Source: JALOLG01 sp963776935
GTDB taxonomy: Bacteria > Actinomycetota > Acidimicrobiia > Acidimicrobiales > Ilumatobacteraceae
Length of the DNA: 64,000 nt
NCBI GenBank assembly: GCA_963776935.1
Contig: CAVZOP010000002.1
Coordinates: 496,001-560,000 of the forward strand
Direction of reading: 5' to 3'
Each line of letters starts with the position of its first letter. Positions within the stretch are counted from its first letter, which is position 1. A model generated the notes under the pieces. It made no database searches. It saw only the letters and a program-made list of their open reading frames with translations, and was not told the DNA's origin. Both the position numbers and the translations under genes were made by a program. This document shows, in pieces, positions 37,834 to 46,302 of this stretch.

Positions 37834-39095
37834 TGGGGGGAGCGGATGCTCTCGATTCCACGGTCGTTCCACCATTGGGTGGGGTCGACCGGGTGGAGTG
37901 GCAGCGACTGGTGGTGCGCGGGCGCGTCGTCGGTGAGCTCCCCGCCGAGGACATCACCCATGTGCTGCGCAGCGTCGAGCTGACCAGCGAGGCGCTGCTG
38001 GTCGTGCAGGCCGCCCTCACCGCCGAGGGGATCCTGATCGACGAGGAGATCGACGAGACGCTCGACGAGACCCCGGTCGGCATGGGTCGTGAGGTGGTGA
38101 TCGACGACGAGGACGCGGAACGCCTCCTCAGCCGCCGGCGTCGCCGGCGCGGCGCCAAGAAGATCGCGCCACGCGTCGATACCAGTACCGCCGACGGGGT
38201 GCGCATGTACCTCCGCGAGATCGGTCAGGTCGATCTGCTCACGGGCGACGACGAGCGGCGTCTGGCACAGCTGATCGAGGAGGGCCACCGGGCGGCCGAG
38301 CGGGTCGACGAGGGCGTCGACGATCCAGCCGAGCTGAGGCTCATGATGCGTGCCGTCCAGCGCGGCCAGCGTGCCAAGAGCGAGCTCACGCAGGCCAACC
38401 TGCGGCTGGTCGTCAGCATCGCCAAGCGCTATTCCGGGCGGGGGATGCAGCTGCTCGATCTGATCCAGGAGGGCAACCTCGGGCTGATGCGGGCGGTCGA
38501 CAAGTTCGACCACACCAAGGGCTTCAAGTTCTCGACGTACGCGACGTGGTGGATCCGCCAGGCGATCACCCGCTCCATCGCCGACCAGGCCCGCACGATC
38601 CGCATCCCGGTCCACATGGTCGAGCACATGAACCGCCTCACCCGGATGCGTCGCCAGATGCACCAAGAGCTCGAGCGCGAGCCCACCGTCGAGGAGCTGG
38701 CGGTGAAGCTGCAGCTCGAACCCGAGCGGGTGCGCGAGCTGCTGCGCATCTCTCAGGACCCGTTGTCGCTCGACTCGCCCGTCGGCGAAGAGGACGAGTC
38801 CAACCTCGGCGACTTCATCGAGGACTCGTCGACCGACGGCCCCGCCGACGCGGCGACCAAGACGATGCTGACCGAGGCCGTCGAGGACGTGCTCGGCGAG
38901 CTCTCCGAGCGCGAGCAGGAGATCGTGCGGATGCGCTTCGGGCTCGACGGCGGCCAGGCCAAGACGCTCGAAGAGGTCGGCAAGCAGTTCGGCGTCACCC
39001 GCGAGCGGATCCGCCAGATCGAGGCCAAGACCCTCGCCAAGCTGCGCCACCCGCAGCGCTCCCACCGCCTCCGGGAGTTCCTCGAGGCCGAGTAG
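37833..39095 (+). CDS. rpoD: Primary sigma factor (sigma-70)
   Basis: 420 residues from ATG 37833 with GGAAGGA before it. Region 1.2 starts ADGVRMYLREIGQVDLLTGD. Region 2 has DLIQEGNLGLMRAVDKFDH and KFSTYATWWIRQAITRSI. Region 4 has GVTRERIRQIEAKTLAKLRHP. A short region 1.1 remnant is rich in Asp/Glu and followed by an Arg-rich run (SRRRRRRG). Housekeeping sigma factor, coupled to dnaG. Confidence 0.96.
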   Translation: MGGADALDSTVVPPLGGVDRVEWQRLVVRGRVVGELPAEDITHVLRSVELTSEALLVVQAALTAEGILIDEEIDETLDETPVGMGREVVIDDEDAERLLSRRRRRRGAKKIAPRVDTSTADGVRMYLREIGQVDLLTGDDERRLAQLIEEGHRAAERVDEGVDDPAELRLMMRAVQRGQRAKSELTQANLRLVVSIAKRYSGRGMQLLDLIQEGNLGLMRAVDKFDHTKGFKFSTYATWWIRQAITRSIADQARTIRIPVHMVEHMNRLTRMRRQMHQELEREPTVEELAVKLQLEPERVRELLRISQDPLSLDSPVGEEDESNLGDFIEDSSTDGPADAATKTMLTEAVEDVLGELSEREQEIVRMRFGLDGGQAKTLEEVGKQFGVTRERIRQIEAKTLAKLRHPQRSHRLREFLEAE

Positions 39096-39121
39096 CACAC
39101 CCCCTCGTCAACATTGGTGGC

Positions 39122-39802
39122 GTGGGGTACGGCGGCAAGCTGGTCGAACAGCAACGAGCGCGTGAGCTGCGGGCCGCCGCCTGGACGCTGGCCGACATCG
39201 CCACCGAGCTCGGCGTGTCGAAGTCTTCGGTCTCGCTGTGGGTCCGCGACGTCGAGTTCGTGCCCAAGCCGAGAAACCGCGGGCATGCCTCCCACCGCCC
39301 ACACCCGCTCCACCTGGCCAAGCTCGCCGAGATCGAACGCCTGAACGGAGAAGCGATCGATCAGATCGGCGCGGATGACCGACCGTGAGTTCCTGCTCGT
39401 CGGCGCTGCCTTGTACCTCGGCGAAGGGTGCAAGCGCGACGGCCAGGTTGGCATGGCGAACACCGATCCCGCCGTGCTGCGAATGTTCGTGGATTGGCTG
39501 CGCCGCTGCTTCGAGGTCGACGAACGCCGCCTGCGGGTCCGGCTGTATCTGCATGAGGGGCTGGACCTCGACACGGCCGAAGCGTTCTGGAGCGACCTGC
39601 TGACGATCCCGCGACACAGTTCCTGGCGCCCTACCGGGCAGCCGCCGATCCGACCCGGAGGCGCTCGAAGCACATCCACGGCTGCCCGTCGATCACATAC
39701 TGTGATTCCACCACCCATCGGAGTGTGATGGGGCTCGTACGAGCGCTATCGTCCCGAACGCCCTTCCGGGGTAGCTCAGCTGGCAGAGCACCGGCCTGTT
39801 AA
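39122..39802 (+). pseudogene. HTH protein with GEG-motif domain (homing-endonuclease-like), two frameshifts, runs into tRNA-Asn
   Basis: Residues 1-89 contain a helix-turn-helix (LADIATELGVSKSSVSLWVRDVEF). At about 39,374 one extra base shifts to a second domain with GAALYLGEGCKRDGQVGM and a WLRRCFEVDE helix. Near 39,610 a shift of the other sign leads to PATQFLAPYRAAADPTRRRS and SVMGLVRALL. The last frame ends in the following tRNA gene. I recall this two-domain family in actinobacteria near mobile DNA, but give no firm name. Two shifts of different sign suggest real decay. Confidence 0.6.
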
Positions 39803-39840
39803 GCCGATTGTCGTGGGTTCGAGCCCCACCCCCGGAGCCA
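39765..39840 (+). tRNA. tRNA-Asn (anticodon GTT)
   Basis: A 76-base cloverleaf: acceptor TCCGGGG with CCCCGGA, D-arm TAGCTCAGCTGGCAGAGCA, anticodon loop CTGTTAA and T-arm GTGGG-TTCGAGC-CCCAC. The CCA end is encoded. The first pair of the anticodon stem is a C-A mismatch. Confidence 0.93.
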
Positions 39841-39844
39841 CCAA

Positions 39845-39886
39845 GATGGGACCCTTCGCAGACGCGGGGGTCCCATCCCACGTTTT
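39845..39886. terminator. Rho-independent terminator between two tRNA genes
   Basis: GATGGGACCC pairs perfectly over 10 bp with GGGTCCCATC around a 13-base loop, then CCACG and TTTT. It ends the tRNA-Asn transcript two bases before tRNA-Met. Confidence 0.8.
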
Positions 39887-39887
39887 C

Positions 39888-39960
39888 GGGGCGGTAGCTC
39901 AGTGGTCAGAGCAGGGGACTCATAATCCCTGGGTCGTGGGTTCGATCCCCACCCGCCCCA
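39888..39960 (+). tRNA. tRNA-Met (CAT), attachment site of the accessory region
   Basis: 73 bases: acceptor GGGGCGG with CCGCCCC, D-arm TAGCTCAGTGGTCAGAGCA, anticodon loop CTCATAA and T-arm GTGGG-TTCGATC-CCCAC. No encoded CCA. CTCATAA also fits tRNA-Ile2 read with lysidine, but elongator Met is the simpler reading. A recombinase gene follows at once. Confidence 0.88.
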
Positions 39961-39961
39961 C
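39917..39961 (+). repeat. att copy 1: 3' half of tRNA-Met
   Basis: This 45-bp stretch (GACTCATAATCCCTGGG at the left, CACCCGCCCCAC at the right) recurs at 52,538-52,582 with one mismatch and at 54,006-54,049 (44 bp, perfect). It is the intact copy, joined to the tRNA 5' half, and the likely integration target. Confidence 0.9.
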
Positions 39962-39975
39962 GCAATCTAGCTGGG

Positions 39976-40970
39976 ATGATAGATGATCCTGTCGTCTGTC
40001 GGGTGCTAGTCGGTGGCGAAATCCAACATTCATCCAACATTGTCGAGCTGCGCCGCAAGGGCCGTTCGCCGAACACCGTGCACGGCTACGAGCTGGTCTA
40101 CAAGCGCAACATCCAGCCGACACTCGGCCCGATGCAGGTCACTAAGGTCACCACCAAGACGCTCACCGACCTATACGGCGCGCACCAGAAACGCGGGCTC
40201 GCGGCGCGAAGCGTTTACCAAGTGCACGCATGCCTGTCGTCGATGTTCACCCAGGCGTGCCGCTGGGGGTGGCGCGACTCGAACCCGGCGCAGTGGGCCG
40301 AGCCGCCCTCGATCCCCAACACCGAGCCGACTGTACCGACACCTGACGAGGTCCGGGCGCTGATCGACGAGGCCGAGCGCGGCAAGCGCCCCGAGATGCG
40401 CGGGCGATCCTCGTCGCCGCTACCACCGGCCTGCGACGGGCCGAGCTTTGCGCCCTGCGGCGTTCGCGCGACCTCGACTTCGACCGTGGCGTCTTGCAGG
40501 TGTCGGCGTCCATCGTCAAGCTGCCGGGTGAGCCGCTGGGGGAGATCCCGACCAAGAATCGGCGCACACGGTTGCTGGCCCTTGACGAGTTGACCGCGGC
40601 GATGTTGCGCGCTCAGGTCGCCGACGTCGAGGAGCGGGCGGCGCTCGTCCGGGTCGACATGGTCGACGACCCGTACGTGTTCACCGACTCCGCCGACGGA
40701 TCGGAACCGTGGAAGCCCGACACGATCTCGCAGTACTTCGGACGGATGCGCAAGCGTGTCGGTCTCGACCACCTCGACTTCCACGACCTCCGCAAGTTCA
40801 TGGAGACCTACGGCCAGGAGATGGGCTACAGCGTCACCCAGGTCGCCATGCGCGCCGGACACGACCCGAGCATCGCCGCCAAGCACTACAGCGGAAGGGT
40901 GAGCGAAACCGACCGCGCTCTGGCCAAGGCTGTTGCGTCCCTGATCGCCCCGCGGACGGAGTTGGCATGA
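39976..40970 (+). pseudogene. Tyrosine recombinase (phage-type integrase), frameshifted and lacking its N-terminus
   Basis: A core-binding domain (RKGRSPNTVHGYELVYKRNI to DSNPAQWAEPP) lies in the first frame. At about 40,394 the frame changes (loss of one base) to the catalytic domain with ILVAATTGLRRAELCALRR (Arg), HDLRKFMETYGQEMGY (His-x-x-Arg) and AGHDPSIAAKHYSG (His, Tyr). The usual 50-60 residue arm-binding domain before the core is absent. It begins 16 bases after the tRNA-Met, as expected for the enzyme that made the att copies. Inactive as read. Confidence 0.8.
40021..40041 (+). repeat. Tandem ATCCAACATT, 11-bp period, near att copy 1
   Basis: ATCCAACATT occurs twice (40,021 and 40,032). 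Similar ATCCAAGA repeats lie inside att copy 2 at 52,414-52,437. Sites like this on the element side of both ends are what arm-type recombinase sites look like; here they also fall inside the recombinase reading frame. Confidence 0.4.
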
Positions 40971-41098
40971 CCGTTCGACTCCGACGTGGCGACGACCTGA
41001 GCGACGACTCCGTCGTGCTGATCCACATGGGTGCGGGATGGTGGCGGCGAGCCTGTTGTCCCGCCTCGACGAGTGGTCGGGTCACAAGGAGGCCGAGG

Positions 41099-41461
41099 AT
41101 GGCCGAACACAACACTGCCGAACTGGTCCTGTTCGACGACCCTGTCGAGATAGCCGAACCTCTCGCGCGCGCCGCGTTCTTGGCCGGCTACACGGGCACC
41201 ACACGCGTCAGTTACACGACGGATCTGCGGATCTTCGCCGGCTGGCGCCACGACACCGGCCTGAACCTGCTCGGCGCGCAACGCGCCCATCTCGAGCTGT
41301 TCGCCCGCTGGATGCAACAACAAGGTCGGATGACGTCGACGATCGCCCGCCGGTTGTCGACGTTGGCGTCGTTCTACCGGCACTGCCACACCGAACAGCT
41401 CATCGGCCGCAACCCGGCGCGAACCCCACGGTCGATCTGGTCCTGGTTCCGCCAGTTGTAG
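41099..41461 (+). pseudogene. N-terminal fragment of a second XerC/D-like recombinase
   Basis: About 105 residues of a SAM-like core-binding domain (FLAGYTGTTRVSYTTDLRIF, RMTSTIARRLSTLASFYRHC, LIGRNPA) end in unrelated sequence at about 41,425, where an IS3 orfA fragment begins on the other strand. The catalytic domain with the Arg-His-Arg-Tyr residues is missing. Confidence 0.75.
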
Positions 41462-41610
41462 ACCGTCTGCGCTGTGATCCCGAGTTGCGCGGCGATCTCA
41501 GCGACCGGCTTGCTGGCCTCGATCAGATCGAGCACCTTGCGACGGAACTCGACCGGATACCTCCTCGGCACGATGACCTCCTCATCATCAGTGCCCGAGA
41601 TTCAGGTTCA
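41425..41610 (-). mobile_element. IS3-family orfA N-terminal fragment with a possible IS end
   Basis: The minus strand from GTG 41571 gives RRYPVEFRRKVLDLIEASKP and a helix-turn-helix to YNWRNQDQIDRG, typical of IS3-type OrfA. GAGGAGG lies before the start. TGAACCTGAA at 41,601-41,610 may be the IS end. The rest of orfA, all of orfB and the other end are gone, and the breakpoint abuts the recombinase fragment. Confidence 0.7.
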
Positions 41611-41932
41611 CCGACCGCGCGATCCCCGGGGCAGACCAGCCTTCAACGAAGCCAGGGCGATTCATGACAACACAGGAGCATCGTTTTGGGACGCTTTGCG
41701 TCCCGTTCGCCGAGCGCACGAAGTCCTGGCTGGAGTTCCTTGGAACGGGCTGCGTAGGAGCTGAGGTTGCGACCAGCCTTTGACAGAAGGAACGTCATCG
41801 CAGTGGGATCGCTCGCTGCCGCCGGGCGGAAACGGCGGCGAGGGTAGGCGGCGACGCACGGGCCAAGCGGCGCGTCTACCTGTGCTGGCACGGCGTTCGA
41901 AGCCGACACTCCCGAGCGGTACGCTGGGCAAG
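41611..41932. other. Gap without a confident gene
   Basis: The only structure seen is a small perfect hairpin, GGGACGC-TTT-GCGTCCC, at 41,688-41,704, without a T-run. No codon-biased frame of family-like protein is visible before the OB-fold gene. Confidence 0.4.
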
Positions 41933-42298
41933 GTGAGCGGAGGTGCCAATGCCAAGGACACTTCTACGCGTGCGCGATCCTCGATCGAGGAACTCGACGC
42001 GGCGCGATTGCAGGAGCGCTTCGCCGGGCTGGGGCTGACGCGCATCGTCGACGTCGGCGAGCGAGAGCCTGTCCGGGTGGTCGGCGAGATCCGAGGCATC
42101 CGACAATCGGGCTACGACGATGCACCGCTACTCGTCGTGACGATCGACGACGGCACGGGGACCGCTTGTCTCGTCTTTAGCGGACGCCGTCGCATCGGTG
42201 GGCTGGACTCTGGTCGCACGGTGATTATCGAAGGCGTCGGCCGACGCGAGCGTGATCAACTGCTGATCCACAATCCCTCGTACACGTTGCTCGCCTGA
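41933..42298 (+). CDS. OB-fold nucleic-acid-binding protein next to trkA genes
   Basis: 121 residues from GTG 41933. The OB fold shows VRVVGEIRGIRQSGYDDAPLLVVTIDDGTG and VFSGRRRIGGLDSGRTVIIEG. In Mycobacterium a similar OB-fold protein (Rv2694c) lies next to the TrkA genes ceoC/ceoB and an APC transporter, and the same group follows here. Its role is unknown. It converges on the TrkA pair. Confidence 0.82.
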   Translation: MSGGANAKDTSTRARSSIEELDAARLQERFAGLGLTRIVDVGEREPVRVVGEIRGIRQSGYDDAPLLVVTIDDGTGTACLVFSGRRRIGGLDSGRTVIIEGVGRRERDQLLIHNPSYTLLA

Positions 42299-42326
42299 CG
42301 AGTCGAAATCCCCCTCGACGCGTGCG

Positions 42327-42995
42327 TCACCCGACGAGCAGGGCGCGAACGTCTGCCTCAGATTCCTCGTTGACGAGCACGAGCACCTCATCGCCGGCGA
42401 GCAGCGTGGTGTCGCCGCGCGGGACGACGACGCTGCCGGCTCGGATCACGGCGACGACGGTCGAGTTGCGAGGAAACGGAAGTGCTGCGAGATCCTTTCC
42501 CGCGACCGGGGTGTCCTCAGCGAGGGTGACCTCCACGAGGTGCGCCCGTCCCCCGGGTAGCGACATCAGGCGCACCAGCGTGCCGACGGAGACGGCTTCC
42601 TCGACAAGTGCTGTCAGCAAGTGCGGCGTCGACACGGCGACATCGACCCCCCACGTCTGGTCGAACAACCAACGGTTCTCGGGGTGGTTCACCCGCGCCA
42701 GGACGCGGGGCACGGCGAACTCCTGCTTGGCCAGCATCGAGATCACCAGGTTGTCCTCGTCGTCACCGGTGACGGCGACGACGACATCCACCGTCTCGGC
42801 GCCGGCGGCGATCAGCTCGGTGACCTCGCACGCGTCGGCGGCGACGACCGCGGTGGCCGCCAGTGACTCGAGCTCGCGGAGTTGCTCGACCCGGGCAGGG
42901 TTGACGTCGACGATGGTCACCTCGTGCCCAGCGGCCGACAGGTCGGCGGCGATGAACGCTCCAACCTTGCCGGCACCAGCGATCAGTACCTTCAT
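42327..42995 (-). CDS. TrkA-type potassium-uptake regulator (CeoC-like)
   Basis: 222 residues. An RCK-N domain starts MKVLIAGAGKVGAFIAADL with the NAD-binding GxGxxG, then VTIVDVNPARVEQL. An RCK-C domain covers about 135-222 (VEVTLAEDTPVAGKDLA, GDEVLVLVNE). It should gate the transporter three genes away on nucleotide binding. It overlaps the next TrkA gene by four bases. Confidence 0.88.
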   Translation of the reverse strand: MKVLIAGAGKVGAFIAADLSAAGHEVTIVDVNPARVEQLRELESLAATAVVAADACEVTELIAAGAETVDVVVAVTGDDEDNLVISMLAKQEFAVPRVLARVNHPENRWLFDQTWGVDVAVSTPHLLTALVEEAVSVGTLVRLMSLPGGRAHLVEVTLAEDTPVAGKDLAALPFPRNSTVVAVIRAGSVVVPRGDTTLLAGDEVLVLVNEESEADVRALLVG

Positions 42996-43678
42996 TGGTG
43001 CACCTGACCCTCGTGGCCGGTCAGCAATCGTTGCTCGAAGGCATCGATCTGGTCGGACGCCACCGCGACGTGAACCATGTCGCCTTCCTGGCCGATCAAC
43101 TCCGCCGAGGGCAACAGCGCCACGCCCAGGCGTCTCAGCGATACCAGGCGACTCAGGCCCGGTTGCTCGAATGTCGAGAGCGCCTTGCCGGCCATCCATG
43201 GCGGCAACTCGCGCTCGAGCAGCACGATGCGTGCGCTCGGGTCGATCCAGGTGACGCCGCTCACCGCTGGGAGGATGCGATTCAGCGCGTGCTCGATCGT
43301 CTGTTCGACGGTGGCGACGGTCGGGATGCCCAGTCGTTCGTAAATCGCAGCACGGCGCGGGTCGTAGATTCGAGCTACAACGCGTGGCACCTCGAAGCGC
43401 TCATGGGCAACGCGGGCGATCACGATGTTCGAGTTGTCACCATTCGTCACGGCGGCGAGCGCCGACGCCCGGTGGATGCCGGCTTCGTGGAGCACCCGGC
43501 GGTCGAATCCGATGCCGACGAGGCGTAGCACTTCGACTTCAGCGGGAATCCGTCGGAAGGCCTCCTTGCGTTTGTCGATGATCGCAACCGTGTGGCCCGC
43601 CGCTACGAGTTGCCGGGCCAGCCCGGAGCCGACTCGGCCGCAGCCGACGATGACGACATGGTTCGTCCGTTCGTCCAT
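42992..43678 (-). CDS. TrkA-type potassium-uptake regulator (CeoB-like)
   Basis: 228 residues from ATG 43678. HVVIVGCGRVGSGLARQLVA is the nucleotide-binding motif, followed by VAIIDKRKEAFRRI. The C-terminal RCK-C domain ends QIDAFEQRLLTGHEGQVH. Divergent from the CeoC-like partner in sequence but same fold; the pair may work as a hetero-oligomer. One base separates it from the transporter stop. Confidence 0.88.
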   Translation of the reverse strand: MDERTNHVVIVGCGRVGSGLARQLVAAGHTVAIIDKRKEAFRRIPAEVEVLRLVGIGFDRRVLHEAGIHRASALAAVTNGDNSNIVIARVAHERFEVPRVVARIYDPRRAAIYERLGIPTVATVEQTIEHALNRILPAVSGVTWIDPSARIVLLERELPPWMAGKALSTFEQPGLSRLVSLRRLGVALLPSAELIGQEGDMVHVAVASDQIDAFEQRLLTGHEGQVHQ

Positions 43679-43679
43679 T

Positions 43680-45572
43680 TCATCCCTCCATCGCTGGGGA
43701 CGGGTGGCGTTCATCGTCCTGGTGGTCGCTGACGTGGACCGGCACCGACGTCACCACCGTGTTTCGCCGCTTGCGCAACCGCGTGCGCAGAAGCAATGCG
43801 CTCTGGTTGTGTAACGGTTGCTCCCACCAATGTTCGACCAGGAACTCCGAGAGTACGACGGTGACGACGTCGTCAGAACGCTCGGCGTCGAGTTCGTCGA
43901 TGACCTTGAGCAGTGGGCCAGTGAGATCGCGATAGGGGGAGAGCACGGTGCGCAGCTCGACGGGGATGCGATGCAGCTTCCAGGCATCCTCCATGGCGTG
44001 CTGCTCCTGGACACTGGTCACCACGCTGATGGCGATGAGCCGGTCGGGGTTCATCGAACGGGCATAGGCGATGGCGTGGAGCACGGCACGGTTGACGGTG
44101 CCGACGGGGACCACGACCGTGTGCGCGTGGCGCCCGACTCGGAGGTCTGCGGGGACGGCCAGGGCGCGCCGCACCCGTTTGTAGTGGCGGTTGATCAACT
44201 TGAAGTTGATCACGATGATCGGGATGAGCACGACGGGGATCCAGGCGCCCTTGGTGAACTTCGAGATGACGATCACCATCAGCACGATGAAGGTGGCGAT
44301 CGCACCGACCATGTTGATGGCCTGGTGGCGGCGCCACTTCGGTTCCTGAATCCGCTTGTGATGGACGACCATGCCGTACTGCGAGAGCGTGAAGCCGCAG
44401 AACACTCCGACGGCGTAGAGCGGGATGAGGCTGCTCGTGTTCCCGCCGAATGCGACGATCAGCGCACCCGCGACGGCAGCCAGCGCGATGACGCCGTTCG
44501 AGAAAACGAGCCGGTCACCACGGTTGGAGAGCTGACGCGGCATGTAGCCATCGGACGCGATGATCGAACTGACGCGTGGGAAGTCGGCGAACGCCGTGTT
44601 GGCGGCCAGGATCAAGATCGCGAACGTCGAGAACTGCAACACGTAGTAGGGGACTGTCTCACCGTCGAACACGGCTCGTGCCATCGTCGACAGCAAGGTT
44701 TCGGTCTCCGAAGGGGTGGGCCGTAGCTTAGAGGCGAGCACTGAGATCCCGAAGAACGCGGAGCCGAGAATCACCCCCATCCACACGAGCGTGGTGGCGG
44801 CGTTGCGCGACTCGGGCTTGCGGAACGCCGGCACCCCATTCGAGATCGCTTCGATCCCGGTCAGGGCCACCGCGCCTGATGCGAACGCGCGCATGAAGAG
44901 CAAGGCCGTGAGCCCGGTAACCAGCGCGCCGTTCTCGGTGAACTCATCGATCAACTCCTGGTTGGGGGGCAACGCCGGGAGGTGACCGGTGTACGAGCGG
45001 ATCAAGCCCACGACGATGAGCGCGGTCAGGGCCACGACATAGACATACGTCGGTCCGGCGAACAGCCGACCGGACTCCTTCACGCCCCGCAGATTCGCCA
45101 ACATCATCATCGTCACGAACCCAAGGCACAGGTAGACGCGTTCGGGGTAGAGCTCGGGGAATGCCGACGTGATCGCAGCAACGCCGGCCGACACCGACAC
45201 GGCGACCGTCAGGACGTAGTCGACGAGCAGCGACGCTCCCGCGACCAGTCCAGGCATCTCGCCGAGGTTCTCGCGGCTGACGATGTATGAGCCGCCGCCG
45301 CTGGGATAGGCGAAGATGGTCTGCCGGTAGCTCGTCATCACGAGCACGAGCAGCACCATCACGATGATCGAGATCGGGACAAGCTGCTCGAGCGCGATCG
45401 ACAGCCCAACGAAAGGGAGCAGAACGAGCAGAATCTCCTGGCTGGCGTACGCCGTCGACGAAATCGCGTCGGAGGCGAACACCGCCAAGGCGACCGGTTT
45501 GCCGAGTCGCTGATGATGCTCCTGGTCGCTGGCGAGTGGGTCGCCGACGAAGATCCGCTTGAGCCGGCTCAC
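43680..45572 (-). CDS. APC-superfamily potassium transporter, KimA-like
   Basis: 630 residues. Twelve or so transmembrane helices with ASDAISSTAYASQEILLVL, YPSGGGSYIVSRENLGE and ALTGIEAISNGVPAFRKPES, plus a soluble C-terminal USP-like domain (about 480-610). KimA of Bacillus and Rv2690c share this layout. First gene of the transporter-TrkA-TrkA operon. A potassium role is strongly supported by its neighbours. Confidence 0.88.
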   Translation of the reverse strand: MSRLKRIFVGDPLASDQEHHQRLGKPVALAVFASDAISSTAYASQEILLVLLPFVGLSIALEQLVPISIIVMVLLVLVMTSYRQTIFAYPSGGGSYIVSRENLGEMPGLVAGASLLVDYVLTVAVSVSAGVAAITSAFPELYPERVYLCLGFVTMMMLANLRGVKESGRLFAGPTYVYVVALTALIVVGLIRSYTGHLPALPPNQELIDEFTENGALVTGLTALLFMRAFASGAVALTGIEAISNGVPAFRKPESRNAATTLVWMGVILGSAFFGISVLASKLRPTPSETETLLSTMARAVFDGETVPYYVLQFSTFAILILAANTAFADFPRVSSIIASDGYMPRQLSNRGDRLVFSNGVIALAAVAGALIVAFGGNTSSLIPLYAVGVFCGFTLSQYGMVVHHKRIQEPKWRRHQAINMVGAIATFIVLMVIVISKFTKGAWIPVVLIPIIVINFKLINRHYKRVRRALAVPADLRVGRHAHTVVVPVGTVNRAVLHAIAYARSMNPDRLIAISVVTSVQEQHAMEDAWKLHRIPVELRTVLSPYRDLTGPLLKVIDELDAERSDDVVTVVLSEFLVEHWWEQPLHNQSALLLRTRLRKRRNTVVTSVPVHVSDHQDDERHPSPAMEG

Positions 45573-46302
45573 GGCGCGACAATCGGGTCTTGCGTGGCCG
45601 CTCGTGTGGCGCGGTCACCGCTGAGCTCGACTGGGTCGTCGACGACGTCCGCGGTTCCCGAAGCGGAATGCGCAGCAGGTACCGCCGTACCGCAGAAGGC
45701 GAGTTCTCGGGCGCCGACGGTCGGACATGTTGCGGGGTGCCGTATGTATCGCAGATCTCGTACCTATCACTTGTGGGGTTGGTCGTTCTGGACTTCTCGG
45801 ACGCTGCCGCGGCGATGTGGCGAGGCACGACGTGCGGGCTCATCAATCGGCATCGGCAATCAATTCATTGCCGACCTCGACAGCATCGCAGCGAGTATTC
45901 CACGACGGATCCCGGTCGATTCTGCCACGACAACGACGATGATGATAAGGAGAATCGAATCAAGTCGACTCCCACATCCCGTTGGATGACAGCGCAGGGC
46001 GATCGCGGACATAGGCGAGAGCACGACGAGCAGAGCCCATGGTCGACGCCGATCCGACGTGAGGATCACCCACCTCAGCGAAGCGCTGCCGCGTAACCCG
46101 CAGCGCGACTTAGCGCGTTCTTCACGCCGACTCTTTGGAGTGCGTTCGGGCCATGTTCGAAGATCGCTTTGTGCGACTGTCCAGCTTGGTCGGCAGTTGG
46201 AGAAATGCCGACTGGTGAACGAACCGTTAATGCGCGCCGCGATGGCGCTAAGGAGTTGCTAAGACCTAAATCCTTTGTCTAGCGAGGGCGTATACCAGAA
46301 GC
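45573..46302. other. 730-base intergenic region between two divergent potassium genes
   Basis: This is the divergent promoter region of the KimA-like transporter and the DUF4118 gene. It contains TCGGCAAT-CAATTC-ATTGCCGA at 45,853-45,874 (8-bp arms), a good candidate operator. A minus-strand frame at 45,860-46,069 could give a 69-residue protein with one hydrophobic stretch, but codon use is not convincing. I see no ydaO-type riboswitch pattern. The last 100 bases before the DUF4118 ATG are less GC-rich. Confidence 0.5.
45853..45874. promoter_or_regulatory. Inverted repeat TCGGCAAT/ATTGCCGA
   Basis: Perfect 8-bp arms around CAATTC, 280 bases upstream of the KimA-like start and 430 bases upstream of the DUF4118 start. 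Could be a site for the KdpE-like regulator encoded nearby. Confidence 0.35.

Noticed and set aside
39888..39960. Initiator tRNA-fMet
   Set aside because: The acceptor first pair G-C is intact and the anticodon stem lacks the three consecutive G-C pairs of initiators.
45573..45960. ydaO (c-di-AMP) riboswitch before the KimA-like gene
   Set aside because: The minus-strand leader does not show the conserved ydaO core; only a short palindrome is found.
45860..46069. 69-residue small membrane protein (KdpF-like)
   Set aside because: Only one hydrophobic run, poor codon use and no ribosome site; likely a chance frame.
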